This document shows, one piece after another, positions 21,752-33,924 of a DNA stretch of 64,000 nucleotides. Position 1 is the first letter of the stretch; each line of letters starts with the position of its first letter. A program made the position numbers and the translations under genes. The notes under the pieces are model-generated. The model worked only from the letters and a program-made list of their open reading frames with translations, ran no database searches and was not told the DNA's origin. The stretch spans positions 7,003,850 to 7,067,849 of the forward strand of contig OY735212.1 in the NCBI GenBank assembly GCA_963457665.1, given 5' to 3'. The DNA is from Thysanoteuthis rhombus (taxonomy: Eukaryota; Mollusca; Cephalopoda; Oegopsida; Thysanoteuthidae).

Positions 21752-22127
21752 GTGTATATAGGCCACACCAATGGAGCTTGAAATTTAACCGTTTACCACT
21801 TTTTGCGTAGAAACAAAAAACGTTTTTCATGAATTTTTCATTCCTCCCTGAATAAGTTTTTAGCCAAAGATGAAATTAGAAAAAAAAATAATGCTAAATT
21901 GGTCCCTTGATTTCTGTTCGATGGTTTTCATACTCGTTGGTTTTTGGTGTTAAAAAATTAGACTTTTTTTTTTATTGATTAATACGCAACAAAAGGCAAA
22001 AGAAATAACTCATGCATTGATCACCCCTCATTTCAATGTCTTTATTAATCATCCCCATCATGGTATTCTGCCGAAAAGCGTTGGTCGCGTGGCGGTTTCT
22101 ATTGAGTGAATAGCCAGACCTGTTAGA
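21688..22127 (-). repeat. MITE-A, near full length, with (ATAG)n expansion
   Basis: Read on the minus strand, the copy starts CAGGTCTGGCTATTCACTC and AATAGAAACCGCCACGCGAC. It passes the GCAGAATACCATGATGGGGA, GGGTGATCAATGCATGAG, CAATTTAGCATTATT and AATGGAGTCC-like blocks. The 3' block contains an expanded tetranucleotide run (CTAT on + at 21713-21752) at the place where other copies have AGCCAGCCAGC. Confidence 0.65.
21713..21752. repeat. (CTAT)n microsatellite
   Basis: About ten perfect tetranucleotide units sit inside the MITE-A copy, likely grown from the short tetranucleotide motif present in the family. Confidence 0.9.
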
Positions 22128-22129
22128 AC

Positions 22130-22645
22130 TCACATTGAAGAATTCAATAAAAATACTTAACCCCTGACTTAAAATAACTCAGGACGTTTTCACATTGGAG
22201 AATTTTGATATGATCGATGCTAAATAATAAATGCATTGAAGATTGAAACCGGGGGCAGACATGAAGTATTTCTACAGCAGATAAACGTCTCCTCTTCTTC
22301 TGATTAATGTAGCTCTTATCGTTAATATAAGCCTTCACTCCCCAAAGGCTGATAATGTATCGGGATACTACTCTTAAAATATACGAGTCTTTGATTTTAT
22401 TCTATAGTCTTGTGTAGCTATTTGTGTTTGTCATACTGTGTCATACTGCAGCTATTTCCCTTTGTCATACTGCGCCATTTGTACTTACTAATGTATTACG
22501 AATCTTTGTTTTGGTATAAAATCACTCATAGATATCCTCTTCCTATCACGTTCACTCTTGTTCTCCAACGAACTAGTCTCAAAATGTTGTTCTGAGCAGT
22601 TGATTTTGGTACATTTCAAAGGGCAGTACTTTTTTTTATACCTGA
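22130..22645. other. No recognisable gene
   Basis: Frames of 61-65 codons only. A short imperfect tandem of GTCATACTG(T/C) units occurs at about 22430-22470. Confidence 0.3.
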
Positions 22646-22651
22646 CACACT

Positions 22652-22758
22652 CTACTACTTCTCAATACTACTTGTTCGCAAACATAAACAAAATCCCTGC
22701 CATTCCCTGCCACCCATTTCACAAACATTCGATAACTAGTAGTATTGAGAAGTAATAG
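22652..22758. repeat. Inverted repeat with ~24-bp arms
   Basis: The left arm at 22652-22675 (CTACTACTTCTCAATACTAC) is the reverse complement, with about two mismatches, of the right arm at 22735-22758 (AGTAGTATTGAGAAGTAATA). The loop is about 60 nt. It may be the core of a small foldback element. No coding role is seen. Confidence 0.6.
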
Positions 22759-22764
22759 TGACAG

Positions 22765-23450
22765 TTTTTGCTTTGAACTATTTTATTAACATGCTGATGA
22801 TATTCACACTGGGTGGTTTTGGTATTGACCGATGATAACGATATTGTCATGTCCATGTTCAGTACCATGAATATATTTCTTCTCACCTATCTCATATCTG
22901 TGCTTGTGTACCATAACCATGGTTCTGGAGATTGATAACTTTTTCTATCAGAATATGGTTGCAAGGATATTGTTCATAGATGCATATGCACCATACAAAG
23001 TGTTTTTTTCCAAGAGGTCTATGTTCTCTTGAACCACCCAGGGATAATGCAACCTCGATCATTCGGAACTTATCCTTAGAATGTAGTCTAAATCAGTGTT
23101 TTGTTGACAGAATATACCTGATCTTCGAACAGCACTTTAAACAAAAGCCACTATAACCAACCATTGCTTGATGTCACCTTTGGCACAATTCATACATCGT
23201 TTGTTTAAATTCTGGTAACGTACGGGCATCTCCGTACACATCAAAATTTGTGAGAAATTTAGAAACACTACGAGCTGCTGCATGGTCATAATCCACCCTT
23301 ACTTTTATTTCGACTACAGATGATTACAAATTTTGCATTGTATTTATAACAAATAAATAAAACAAATGTATTCTTAATATAGATATATTCATAATGAGAT
23401 AAATCCTGGCGTAATTGAAACAACATATATTTTCGTAAATATGCAAGATG
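22765..23450. other. No recognisable gene
   Basis: Mixed AT-rich sequence without a supported open frame or a member of the repeat families. Confidence 0.3.
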
Positions 23451-23454
23451 TGTC

Positions 23455-23605
23455 TATTTGGTGAAGTCGGTAAGAGAGCCGTATATCAATCAACCGGTCC
23501 TGATTTTGAATCACGGTATAGGAATGTTGTTTCGTATCGGTTTGGTTCGAAGCAGCTAGACGGATAGAAAGTTGAGAGTTTATATTTAACGGCAGACTTT
23601 GAATA
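23455..23605 (+). mobile_element. tRNA-headed SINE, partial
   Basis: The tRNA-like part is recognisable from GTCGGTAAGAGAGCCG (A-box region and D-loop) to GGTCCTGATTTTGAATCACG (B-box region). It is followed by TTGTTTCGTATCGG, GTTTGG and a decayed GAGAGTTTATATTTAA tail. The leading domain seen in other copies is absent. Confidence 0.6.
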
Positions 23606-23609
23606 TTAG

Positions 23610-24480
23610 ACGAGGGCTTTTACTGGAATTCGACAGAAATCAGTTTTTCGAGAGGATTTCCATTAATTTTACGCTTCACTGTATTTGAACTTGATATTCG
23701 GGTTACCAGTCGGTCTCTCATCACTTGTTAACCATTCATCCTGTGTCATCACTCTCCTAAGATATTTTGTGCAACCCCATCGATTCGTTTTCATGACACA
23801 GCACGTTTCCAAGATTAATTATTTTAAAAACAAAGTTGTTTTAAAGCAGCTGTATAGCAAATTAGCTTTTTTTCAAAACAATCATAGAATACTATATGTT
23901 GATAAATGTTGATGCTGGCATTTCAAATTGAGGAAACACGAGTCGCTAATAACACAAACAACAAGATGAAAAAAAAACAGACTACTATCTATATTAAACT
24001 CTCAGTATTAAAATATGACTAGTTTAGTTGGTGTTTAGTACTTTTTGTTTGTATTAATTTTCTAAAAGTAGTCAAAGATGATCCGGGCACGCGCACACAT
24101 ACAGGTGTGCATGTAAACAGGTAATTTGAGATTCATTTTTTTAGGGGTAGAATAGCTTCTAGAGGTTCAGAAGAATCATAATCAGACACAGACGAAAACT
24201 CGAAAGATTTACGACTGAAAATGTGCTCTAAATCCAAAATCCTTGTCTTGCATTATCGATAACACATTTTCGTAGTAAATTTTATTACTACTTAAGGTGG
24301 GTTCTTGATTTTCATGGGGTATCGGTTCCCTAATGTCAATCTCTCTATAGAGCATCTAGGATAAGTTACGGCGAAGGATTGGCAAAAACAGAGGCATTTT
24401 TCAAGTTTTATTGCTGCAATTGCACAAACGGGAGGTAATATTTTATGCACTCATAGCACGGGCTTCCAATTTAGGAGGTG
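23610..24480. other. No recognisable gene
   Basis: A 75-codon frame at 23685-23912 has no recognisable features. No dispersed repeat of the window's families is evident. Confidence 0.3.
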
Positions 24481-24517
24481 CAAATGATGCAATATCTTCG
24501 TTGCTTATATCTATCCA

Positions 24518-24518
<1 letters not shown>

Positions 24519-24563
<45 letters not shown>
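24519..24563. repeat. (CT)n(TA)n compound microsatellite
   Basis: About 20 bp of CT passes directly into about 22 bp of AT/TA. A short separate (CT)n run occurs near 24849-24861. Confidence 0.9.
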
Positions 24564-24924
24564 CTTATAAGGGAAAGTTTGAGCGGTATTAGATTTCGTA
24601 TCATGCACTACAAAATATTTCAGACTAAGGATTTAATAATCTGTCGTAATCAGTTTAACAACAAATGCGACTAGTTATACGCTTTCGGTACAAATATGTT
24701 AATGTTTATAATAATAAGAGTCAAAAAAATCCCAAGCTCCATTCAGACAACAGCTATTCATTGATGTTGTTGTTACCATGACGTTTTGGTCGATCTATTC
24801 TACTGCTTTCGTCAGGTGTATGATTTGTAGGGAAAGAGAATGGATCTCCCTCTCTCTCTCTAATACAAACAACACAGAGGAGCAGTTTAGTTGAGAGAAC
24901 AAAACTTGAAAAATATGATATCAG

Positions 24925-25145
24925 GTCTGGTTAGTCACTCATTAAAAATCGTCATATGAACAGCGCCTTCTGCTCGCGTGCCGTGTTGGGCTGACCAATT
25001 CAAATTGTGCTAAAGACAGGAATCGATGATTAGGACATAGATTACCGAAAAAAGTAGCTAATTTAGCACAAACTTACATTGAAATCAAACCCCACTAAAA
25101 ATCTTTTCAGGGATGGTGGGAGGAAAACAGAAAAAATGTTTCTTC
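24925..25145 (+). repeat. MITE-A copy, 5' part
   Basis: It starts AGGTCTGGTTAGTCACTC, which defines the outermost conserved block of the family, then ATTAAAAATCGTCATATG. The GCGTGCCGTGTTGGGCTGA block, TAATTTAGCACAAACTTAC, ACCCCACTAAAAATC and a GGATGGTGGGAGGAAAACA block follow. It is truncated before the AGCCAGCCAGC block. Confidence 0.6.
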
Positions 25146-25344
25146 CAAAACAAAATAAAGTAAATTTTGCTATAGAATCATGTCGACTTCCCTCTGACTT
25201 TTCACTTTTAGCTTCGTTAAACCAGACTTTCGTTAATGACAATAGATGCGTTCCTTATAATTCTATTTCTGGTTGATATAAACCGAACAAAAAAGATTAT
25301 TATGCCAATCTGTAGATAGTTTTTTTTTGTTTTTTTTTTTACTG

Positions 25345-25915
25345 TTCTAGTTGGACAACGAATCCCTATGGAACCCACGAAAGAAGAAATCAAGCGAAAA
25401 AACAGCCTAGGATGGCAAGCTTTCGGCAGAGCAAGCTCAGCCTTCGAAAACAAGACGATCCCAATAATCCTAAAAAGAAGAGTATACAACGAATGCATTC
25501 TCCCAATAGTCACTTATGGAGCTGAAACATAGAACCTAACCAAGAGACTGAACTGCAAACTGAGAAATATTCAGCGTGCGCGTGAGATAATTATGCTCAA
25601 CCTTATATGGAGAGATCACAAGACAGCAAGATATATCAGGAAAAAGAATGGGGGTCTGAGACATCATAAGATCTACTAGAAAATTTAAATAGGCAGGTCA
25701 TGTTGCAAGAATGGCAGACAACCGATTGACATTGTGACTCACAACATGGATCCCTAGAGATCATATGCAAAAACGAGGCCGACAACATACAAGATGGAGA
25801 TACTAACAAGACAAATTAAAAAAAATACTGCAACGCCCATGATAGAGAAATATGACGGATCTTGGGGAAGGTCTATGTCCAATGATGGACATCAAGAGAC
25901 TGATGATGGTGAGGA
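25345..25915 (+). mobile_element. RTE-like LINE 3' fragment, comparatively well kept
   Basis: The DNA reads in one register for much of its length. KKEIKRKNSLGWQAFGRASS comes first, then KTIPIILKRRVYNECILP and VTYGAET. A stop follows, then NLTKRL, MLNLIWRDHKTARYIRK and HVARMADNRLTL. TTWIPRDHMQKRGRQ, RWR and VYVQ remnants complete it. It ends AATGATGGACATCAAGAG, then ACTGATGATGGTGA, a GAT-rich tail instead of poly-A, as in RTE-clade LINEs. It is truncated at the 5' end and has stops, so it is inactive. Confidence 0.8.
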
Positions 25916-25919
25916 GGAG

Positions 25920-27370
25920 TTGTCGGTCTGTTGTTAGATTTTGAGAAAATATGTGACGAAATACATAGGTGAACATTTCATGGCCAATGTCATTTTTAGA
26001 TTACCTTTGAAAGTAATCATGTGACCGTTTTGTCACTGAGACTGTCCCAAAGACTAGTAAATCTGGAAAAGATGAAGGGATTCTTTAGCTTGACCCTTTG
26101 TGCTACGCCCTCGTGCTCCTCCGCTGAGTAATGGGGACAGCATTATCTTTGTTGACACTTTATGCAGTGACATGTGTCAGTCTGTAAGTTTCCAGTAAAT
26201 CTGGTCTCATTTGCCGGTAGCGTAGAGAACGTACGTTCAGTTTCACAGTCTTTTTGCAGGATAAATGGCCAAGAATGCCGCAGTGCTCTTGTTGCGCGGC
26301 GTGGTTTCGAATTTACTGCGAATTTTCCTTTGGTGCAATCTTTGTTTGCGTATATTTCCCCGTAGTTCCCAAAGGATTATCTAATAAAAACTTATTTATT
26401 ACCCGTGGGCATCTCTCTAGTCTTACCATTAATATTTATATGTGATACTCCGCCAGAGAGATCAGCACTAAAAGACATCACAGCTGAGGGATATAGATTT
26501 TCAATAGTGTTTTTCTTTATAAGTTTTATGCCTTGATGATCGTTCTTTCCATCCTTATGGGCAATAAAGCCGGTTCATCTCTCTTAAAGGCTTACTAGTG
26601 AACGCACGATGCTTTTCCAGCGGTCAACCCAAAGCTGCGGTCGTGTCAATGTATTTTCACTGGGATTTGAAAGGTTAACAAAAGGCCTTGTTAACTAAAG
26701 TTCTCATATTTACTTTCGGTTAAAAACTGGAAGGGTAACAGTAGCAGTAGTACTAGTTGCAGTTATATTATCAGTAGATACCAAACTGCAATAGTACCAG
26801 CGGTAGGTATAGTTGTAGTTAGAGTATCAGAAGTCCATAGCCTGATGGGGACATATGAATATAAAAAAATATATGAGGACTCTTTTGAGCCAATTTTTAC
26901 TCCTCTTTTTAAATTCTTTTTTTAAGTATTAGGAGATAGTATGATATTCATTTGCATGAAACTTGACAAGAATAAACTATAGGTATACAAAGGGAGAAAC
27001 AAAAAATTAAATCGGGAAAATGATTGCATATACATTTTTTGTAATTCAAGATGAAGGAGGCAGGTCTGATGGATAGTCTTCATACTTACATAGCAATTAT
27101 TGGTTAGAATCATTAGTTGAAAAAAACAAAACAATCAAACCTGATTGGATAATAGAACAATACTTTATTCAAATGTAAATGGACTTTTTGTTTTCATAAT
27201 TAAGTGAAAAAAACCTATTGCTGGTTACTGATGAGTGCAGTATGTACGAAAAATTGACATTCACTGGGTATATATCCTTGTAATTCTTATATATATATAT
27301 GTGTGTGTGAGAGTGAGTGATATATAGATACAAATTGTATCCACATATTATCATGATCATTCAATTGCTA
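25920..27370. other. No recognisable gene
   Basis: Frames of 60-70 codons only. GTAGCAGTAGTACTAG- and GTAGTTAGAGTATCAG-type trinucleotide-rich sequence occurs at about 26736-26830. A short (TA)n/(TG)n run lies at 27288-27312. Confidence 0.35.
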
Positions 27371-27374
27371 GACA

Positions 27375-28040
27375 AAGATCTTTTAGGGCTTTCCAATGCC
27401 GACCATGGCTGTGCTCGCTTCTCCTAGGTCTTAGTGGCAAACCTTTTTATATCATTCCTCCGTCTTATATCAGGTCTTTTTCTGCTACGTCTGCGATCCC
27501 CTTTGACACCAATCGACCAACCTTTTTCACCATCTGTCATCGTTCCTTCTTATTAAGTGTCCTGACGCTATCAAATTCATCGCATAATCACTTCTATGAT
27601 ATCTTTCACCTTGGTCTGTTGTTTGACTCTTGTTCGTCTTTTATCTCTTTAGTTATTCCTCTCTCGTTTGCTTTTTACGTATTACTGGGTTTGTTTCCAA
27701 TTGGCTCTGTTAGCATCCATGTTTAACACCCTTGCATCATAGTTGGTATCAAACATTCGTTGTACAATTTATCTTTAAGCATGTTTACACGGTGCTTTTG
27801 AATATGTCTCACTATTTGCTAAATGCTTATCAACCGATCGTTATACGACATTCTATTTCGCTTTCATGATTTTTCTTTTTTATAAACTGGCTTATGTTTT
27901 CCTCGGTGTCTTCCAAATTTTTATCCTCTATACTTAAGATCGTTTTCAGGAAGATACTGTTGAACATTACTTTTCTATTATTTCTGTTCATCTTTAAACC
28001 TTTTAAAGCACTCTTTATTTTGCTCAATTAACATGCTTTC
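27375..28040 (-). mobile_element. Second LINE family, RT C-terminal fragment
   Basis: On the minus strand, GLKMNRNNRKVMFNS, ILSIEDKNLED and a KKKNHESEIECRITIGW block correspond to the thumb-proximal part of a LINE reverse transcriptase. After a break, YNECLIPTMMQGC with a TWMLT match follows, then a NKKER/MVKKVGRLV stretch, and finally a WKALKDL-like end. This is clearly related to, but distinct from, the family scattered elsewhere in the window. Stops and frame changes make it non-functional. Confidence 0.65.
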
Positions 28041-28860
28041 TAACTGATCTGATGTTATGGGGAAACATTTGATTCGATTGGATATACGGCAATCTTTATT
28101 ATTAATGAAAAAATATGACAGTTGAAAATTTATACGAAATTTGGCCTCAATAATTCTGAAAACGTAAGTACAAACAAGGAAGTCAGAAAACGGGGCACAA
28201 TTTCACCTGAATTACTTACAACTAGCATTGAAAACACTGTTTTTCTGTAGAAATGAGAGTATCGATGTATATATATATATATATATGTATATATATCCAC
28301 CATTCTGACCCGCAAGGAATCCTATTTTAGCTTCTAAAGCAAACCTCATGCAAAATTTGTTTTCTACAAAAACCTTTTAATCACTGAAAGATACGCAACT
28401 GAAGATAAAACCCCTCCCCCAAAATGTATAGCATACTGATTAATTCATTAATTATTTAATTAACAAATAAAGTCTCCATATGCTTTTCACTTCAGAGTCC
28501 GTCACATTCCCAATAACTTATCTACAAGGGTATTTTCAAAGAACTAATATATACTAGGCTGATTCTAAAAGGATGGGATACCTATCCACTCATAATTAAT
28601 CCCGTCGTTTTTGACGAGTACTATGCTAGGTATGATTTAAACATTCATTTTTGGTAATATTTTTTGATAAGTACCCATACTTACGGTACTGCTCGCATCT
28701 TTTTTATATCTGTGTTGTCAGCAGGTTAATTGAGAACTGAGTTTTTCCCCTTCGAAATTTCGTGCCTCTCGGCCATTTATTTCAAATCACTTCCCACCTG
28801 AAGCATTGAAACCATTCGAAAGACACAGTAAGCAGAAGAAAAGCAATCTACATCCCCAGA
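28041..28860. other. Non-coding, with a short TA tract
   Basis: A TA/TG run lies at 28266-28297, and an ATTAATTCATTAATTATTTA-like AT-rich stretch near 28438. No gene signal. Confidence 0.35.
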
Positions 28861-28867
28861 ACATTTT

Positions 28868-29012
28868 TAGAGAAATATATATATATATATATATAGTACA
28901 TTTATATTCATATATTGTGCGAATCACATATCAAATACATATAAAATATATTACGTGTAATGAATATATGTATATATAGGTTAAACATATGTATATGTAC
29001 ATACATACTGGA

Positions 29013-29076
<64 letters not shown>

Positions 29077-29144
29077 AGAGATGGTGTAATGATTATATAT
29101 ATCTATGTGTGTGTTTATATAGAAAATATATGTATACATAAATC

Positions 29145-29226
<82 letters not shown>

Positions 29227-29275
29227 ACATACATTCTGGGATATATGAATATATATATATATATATATATATTCC
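28868..29275. repeat. Large interrupted (TA)n/(TG)n microsatellite block
   Basis: About 400 bp consists of several TA runs interrupted by TACATACAT and TGTGTG stretches. Two interruptions share the ACATACAT(A/T)CTGG(A/G)ATATA pattern, at about 29001 and 29227, which suggests internal duplication. Frames of up to 114 codons read through it as Tyr/Ile repeats and are artefacts. Confidence 0.9.
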
Positions 29276-29289
29276 GATCACATACTCTT

Positions 29290-31850
29290 GCCCACCATCC
29301 TTGAAAATTGGCAGTTGTCACCAGGGTTAGTAATTTAGATCTTTCTTGTTCGCTCTGCTCTCGAGTTCATGAGTCCAGTGTTGACAAAAGTGAGAGTTTT
29401 TTCTTGTTTTCCCAAATTTGAGAGTGACTTGGAAAATCACATCTTCATTATCAATCCTGGTGGACACCCACGGAAGCGTTTGAAAAGGGTATATTTTCCT
29501 GTCGCTCTATGGAGGGACTTTCGGACACTTTTCACATCAGAGGGTTAGTAAGAAAAGGATTTTCTATACCACAGATTAAGGAACAGTATAAAGAATGCTG
29601 AAACAGCTCAATGATGCTAAAATTACGAGGGTGTGAAACAGTATATTGATGTAAAAAGTTTAGTTATAAAACACTAAAACATGACATGTTTGGAATGAAC
29701 ACTTAAAGAAGACTAAAAAGGCACTTGTCGAGAAAACATTCAGATGCAAGTTTATTCAACATAGAAGATGTTCTTGAGAAAATGTTATTTGCGTACAAAT
29801 TGCAATGGATCCTTGCTGTATCTAAAAAGTATAGATGTGCCTCGATAGCAAACTAAGTTTTCAATTGAAATACCCAGACAGGTTTGACTAATTTGTCTGA
29901 AGACCTTCTATGGAAGTAACAGTAGAAAAAGAATATCAAATACAGAATTTCAAGTAAAAAAAACAACAAATAATCACCTGCAGATCTACGAATATAAAGC
30001 AAGTGAAACGTGCGAAATATGATGGCACTGCTTATCGAAATTCTGTGCTCCAATGGGAGAGTGATTCTGATTGATGAAATGAGAAATAGAGCCCCTCTCA
30101 AACATTTGAAGATGCATTTTTTTTTTAACTTTTTAAAAAATCATAATTCAAATTCAGAGGAAAAGTCTCATTCACGTTTGACTCCTTGGGTGTGGGTTTC
30201 CCTTCACTTTACCCCTCCCTTAAATAATTATAATCATATCGAATAAAAAGATATGAAAATAGATGAGAAGTATTCTTTCCTTTCGAATTATAGTTATATG
30301 GTATACTGAACCCCGCCCTAAAACCTTTATTCATGTTTCTCGAAACCTTTTGTGCTAAATTCTCCCTCAGGCCCATGAGTAAGCACACCAAATTTGGTTT
30401 GGCTGCATCCATGTTTAGGTACTTTTAAAGCGTGACAGACAAACGCACAAACACCTCTCTCATCTAAACACAAGATGTTACAGAACCTGTACAAGCTCAA
30501 TCCTGCCCTATATGAAAACTTATAATGTACACATTCAATTTACCCAACGTATTTTTTTTAGCAAAGATTGAATGTTCAATATGGAATATAAATATTTTTG
30601 TCTAAAAGCCATCATAGTACACAAGACCGAAGTGAGAGCTTATTGTGCCCTAGACAAGACTTTCAATTTGCACTATGGATTTATGCACCTTAAACAAGAC
30701 TCCAAATTTCCCACGAGTTGCTTGATCTTTTTCTCTTCAAAGGTCAATACTGCAACCCTGTGAGGTTTGGTCCCTATGTGGTTACCTTATTTGGTCTGAT
30801 GGAACCACCAGCCTTGATGATACAGCAACAAAATTCTAGTCAATATTATATTAGTGATTATGGAATACGAGTCAGGATAATTTTAAAAAGAGTTGTTGAA
30901 TAAATATTTCAAGATTCTGTTTTTGCTAATCTGGGGATATTTCTTATTCCCTTATAAATTCATCTTGCAGAATCAAAAGCGTTGCTCATATATAAACTAG
31001 AAAGCACACGGAGAGCGTCATCCTCTCCCAACGCCTGTAAAATCTGCATCGGAACGAGTTTCTTGATCCGCTTCCAGATTTAATCACTTCTTCTTGAGTC
31101 CATGCTCGTCAGACAAGAGCAAATACATAGGTGCAGGGGAAAAAATTGAGAAGTATCTCTCAATCAGAGAAATATTCCTGGACCCAACCACAAAATTTAA
31201 TCACTTATCCCTTCACTCTTTCACAAAGTTCATTGATCATCTTTGAAGACATCAGGTAGACAGAGAGAGAAACTTTGAGGGAGGGATCTAGTATTTTGAA
31301 CATATGATCTCAATACAGGGTAAGATACTGTGCATGGATACGCCCCTAAATTTATTAACTTTTTCCATTGGCTACCCTCTTACAAAATTTGATTGAGATA
31401 TTTTGGAGATGTTGTATGGGGGATCGGGCAGAAAGACAGATGGAAAGGCGCTGGAAAATACATATACCTCTCCAACATTGTTGGAAAGGGTAAATTTTGA
31501 GCGTCTGAAATTAAAACATTTTTTCCAGAAACAACTTTTAACCTGTAGCGACGTCAATTCTGTAAATAACCTCTATTTTCTTAGGCTCTTTTTTTTCATT
31601 GGTCTTCAAATTAGCTTTCTTAATTTGGTTGGCAAACCTCATTAAAACTCGAAATAGATTCTTCTGGACTACCGCTGAACCCCTTCCTCGTCATCCGGCT
31701 GCTTGTATCATCGAGTGTAGCTGGCTGAATGAAATGATGGTGAGCCGCGAGCCGAACAAGCCTCGAGGGTTGAGATGTTGTGTATTTTCATATTTTCCTC
31801 GATTCAGGCCTTTTAACAGGGTTGACGACCTTCATTATTACTCGGAACCA
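29290..31850. other. Long stretch without a supported gene
   Basis: Frames reach 86 codons, but none has a domain, a splice-site pair or a repeat relationship. A short direct repeat of about 37-bp period occurs at 30645-30715 (CTAGACAAGACTTTCAATTT and TTAAACAAGACTCCAAATTT). A TTCAAGAT-rich stretch and scattered homopolymers are the only other structure. Confidence 0.4.
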
Positions 31851-31854
31851 GTCT

Positions 31855-32300
31855 GGTAGGTCACTTAACGGAAACCGTCTCGTGACTAACGTTTTTTTTC
31901 TGACTGCTTGCCATGTCGAGGGTTATCAATTAAAAATGGGTTGATCAAAGAATAAGTCGCTCCTCTCTCCCCTTGTTTCCGGCAGCTACTCCCCCCAAAG
32001 TGAGAATTTTGAAAAATTAAGCGTGAATGCTGTCTGACACGAGCTAGGAGAAGATAAGCTTAAACTTACATTTCAAATCGACCCTTAATTAAAAACTTAT
32101 TTAGAGGGGATTTCCAACAAACGAACAAACAAAAAGCGTCTATTCTCAACATAACCAGGAATAAATGCTCAGCCATGCAGCTCCATTGGTGCGACCCGTG
32201 CGTGCAAAGCATACGTAACCAACCAACCATTCATCCAGAAAGACGGATCAACTTAAAAACTTAAAAAAAACAAAACAGTGTTGACGGTTTCTGGTCGACG
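31855..32300 (+). repeat. MITE-A, near full length
   Basis: It starts TGGTAGGTCACTTAACGGAA then ACCGTCTCGTGAC. TGCTTGCCATGTCGAGGG, a TTATCAATTAAAAATGGG block, a GCGTGAATGCTGTC block, TAAGCTTAAACTTACATTTC, CGACCCTTAATTAAAAAC and CAGCTCCATTGGTGCGACC follow. After AACCAACCAACC and ACTTAAAAACTTAAAA it ends GACGGTTTCTGGTCGACGGTC. Its two ends are imperfectly inverted. Confidence 0.65.
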
Positions 32301-32304
32301 GTCT

Positions 32305-33368
32305 CTTACAGACTCTCCGGAGAGCCCTCCAGTCCTTCGGACTACCGATGAGCTATGCAACAAATACTCTACTTGTGTCGTGAGTTGGCACTCTGTCTAA
32401 TTCCACTCGTGCTGAATGAGTGCCGTTACATTTCGATAATTCATGAGATGCCGATTGATTTTCTCCTTCATCAGAGCATCGCATGCAAGCTTTATGCTAA
32501 GTCGGTAACATCCGCGTCCCTTTAATCACTGACTCTGCTCTATTTCGGATTTTGGCCTTCAATACATCATCCGCTTTACCTTTGCACAAATGATAAATAA
32601 AACGTAGTCTCTCCCCACCCCCTGCTACCCTCCCTCTCTCCCCCTGTGCAGCGATTGCTTAACGGTCATAAATTTTTCATGCCTCACGGATACGGATGAT
32701 TCGGCCGTGTTCCCCTATCACTTAAATTAACAAACCACCAAAGTAGACAGTGTGTTTTTGCGCAATACACTAATTGTCCCACACTCTTTTCAGAACAAAT
32801 TGGTCCTGAATATGATTTTCATGGCACATCGATAAGTATGGGTCATGATACGGCGGATACTTTTGGTTGAGTTGAGCTTTCTTTATTTATCGACAAAAAT
32901 TGTCCAGTTTTGAATTTATGACGCTAGTTTTGAGAACTGCCCGATTTTGTGTTTTTTTTTTTTTTTTCGTGAACTCATGAACAATATCGTCAACATTCAC
33001 ACTCGGCACAGGACATTGCAAAACTACCGAATCACCATTTCGAGCTTCAATTAGTGCTATTCAGGTATAAGTAATCAGCCTCAAGGATGTAAGAAAGGTT
33101 TGAGCTTAAGGAAGTTCGTTATGCAAAGGGTATTAAGACTAAAGTGTATAACCATCTTATACTTCTCAGTTATCACAAGTGTAAGGAGAGACAAGTCAGA
33201 AACCGTCAAACAAAACATGCCACCGAAACTGTCAACATGGGTTACTTCAGTTTTTAAGTTAGTCTGCCCATGTGAGAATCATACACTCAGGTCACATCAA
33301 TGGAGTACCTTACTAGATCTATATTATACACAGGTTTTCGGGGGGGGGGGTAAAATTAAAATTCAAGT
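32305..33368. other. No supported gene
   Basis: Somewhat less AT-rich, with a CTCTCCGGAGAG palindrome near 32312 and a poly-T run at 32950-32967. A run of 11-12 G residues at about 33340-33350 interrupts the sequence just before the next MITE-A copy. Confidence 0.35.
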
Positions 33369-33369
33369 T

Positions 33370-33565
33370 TGTCAAGTTGGTCCCTTAGTTTGTTCCTGGC
33401 AGCATTTACGCTTGTTTTTATTTCTGAAAACTCAGTCTTCCCAACTGATCACTGCCCAACAAAGGGTGAGAGAAGTAACTTATCCTTCGATCGCCCATTT
33501 TCCATTCTTTTTAATTGATCATTGCCAACACGACGTGCAGCCGAAAGACGACTTTCACGGGTATT
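33370..33565 (-). repeat. MITE-A copy, 5' half
   Basis: On the + strand it reads AGTTGGTCCCTTAGTTTG, CAGCATTTACGCTTG, an ACTGATCACTGCCCAACAAA block, a TTGATCATTGCCAACACG block and the CGTGCAGCCGAAAGACG block. These are the reverse complements of the family's 5' blocks. The 197-codon open frame at 33100-33693 runs through this repeat and is therefore not a gene. Confidence 0.6.
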
Positions 33566-33689
33566 TTTTGAATTGCTCTCAAACAATTCTCAAGAATAGG
33601 AAAATCATTGACCGTATTTCAGTGGAAGAGTCCATGGTTTCATTGGTATTAGGTATCTTTATCAATCGAATTTTTACCCCCACCCCAAT

Positions 33690-33892
33690 TTGAAGAGTCC
33701 AGTGCTAGAGACAAGAAACTAGGAAAATCGCACTGCTTATCAGAGTTGAAGATATTGACTCAGCGTGAGTTGGTATCAGACCATAAATCTTGGAAGATCC
33801 AATGAGGTTCGAACCAACTAACCACGGCCGGCAAAATCAGTTTGTTGATCATTGTTATACAATGTGCGTCCTTATCCTTTTCCTGCGTGATT
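33690..33892 (-). mobile_element. tRNA-like SINE J, copy 1
   Basis: Read on the minus strand, it has an A-box-like TATAACAATGATCAAC region, a TTTTGCCGGCC block and a good B-box match (GGTTCGAACCTCATTGG). The body contains GATCTTCCAAGATTTATGG, GCGATTTTCCTAG and CACTGGACTCTTC. Related copies are at 33925 and 61560. It is probably a tRNA-derived SINE not related to the main cephalopod-type copies. Confidence 0.45.
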
Positions 33893-33924
33893 ACTTAGCA
33901 TAGTTAAATATCAAGCCATCAGTA

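Noticed and set aside
28960-29321. Open frames of up to 114 codons on both strands
   Set aside because: They are translations of (TA)n and (TG)n microsatellite (Tyr/Ile/Val/Cys repeats).
33100-33693. 197-codon open frame on the + strand, the second longest in the window
   Set aside because: Its second half reads straight through a reverse-strand MITE-A copy and a poly-G run. The first half has no domain or exon boundary.
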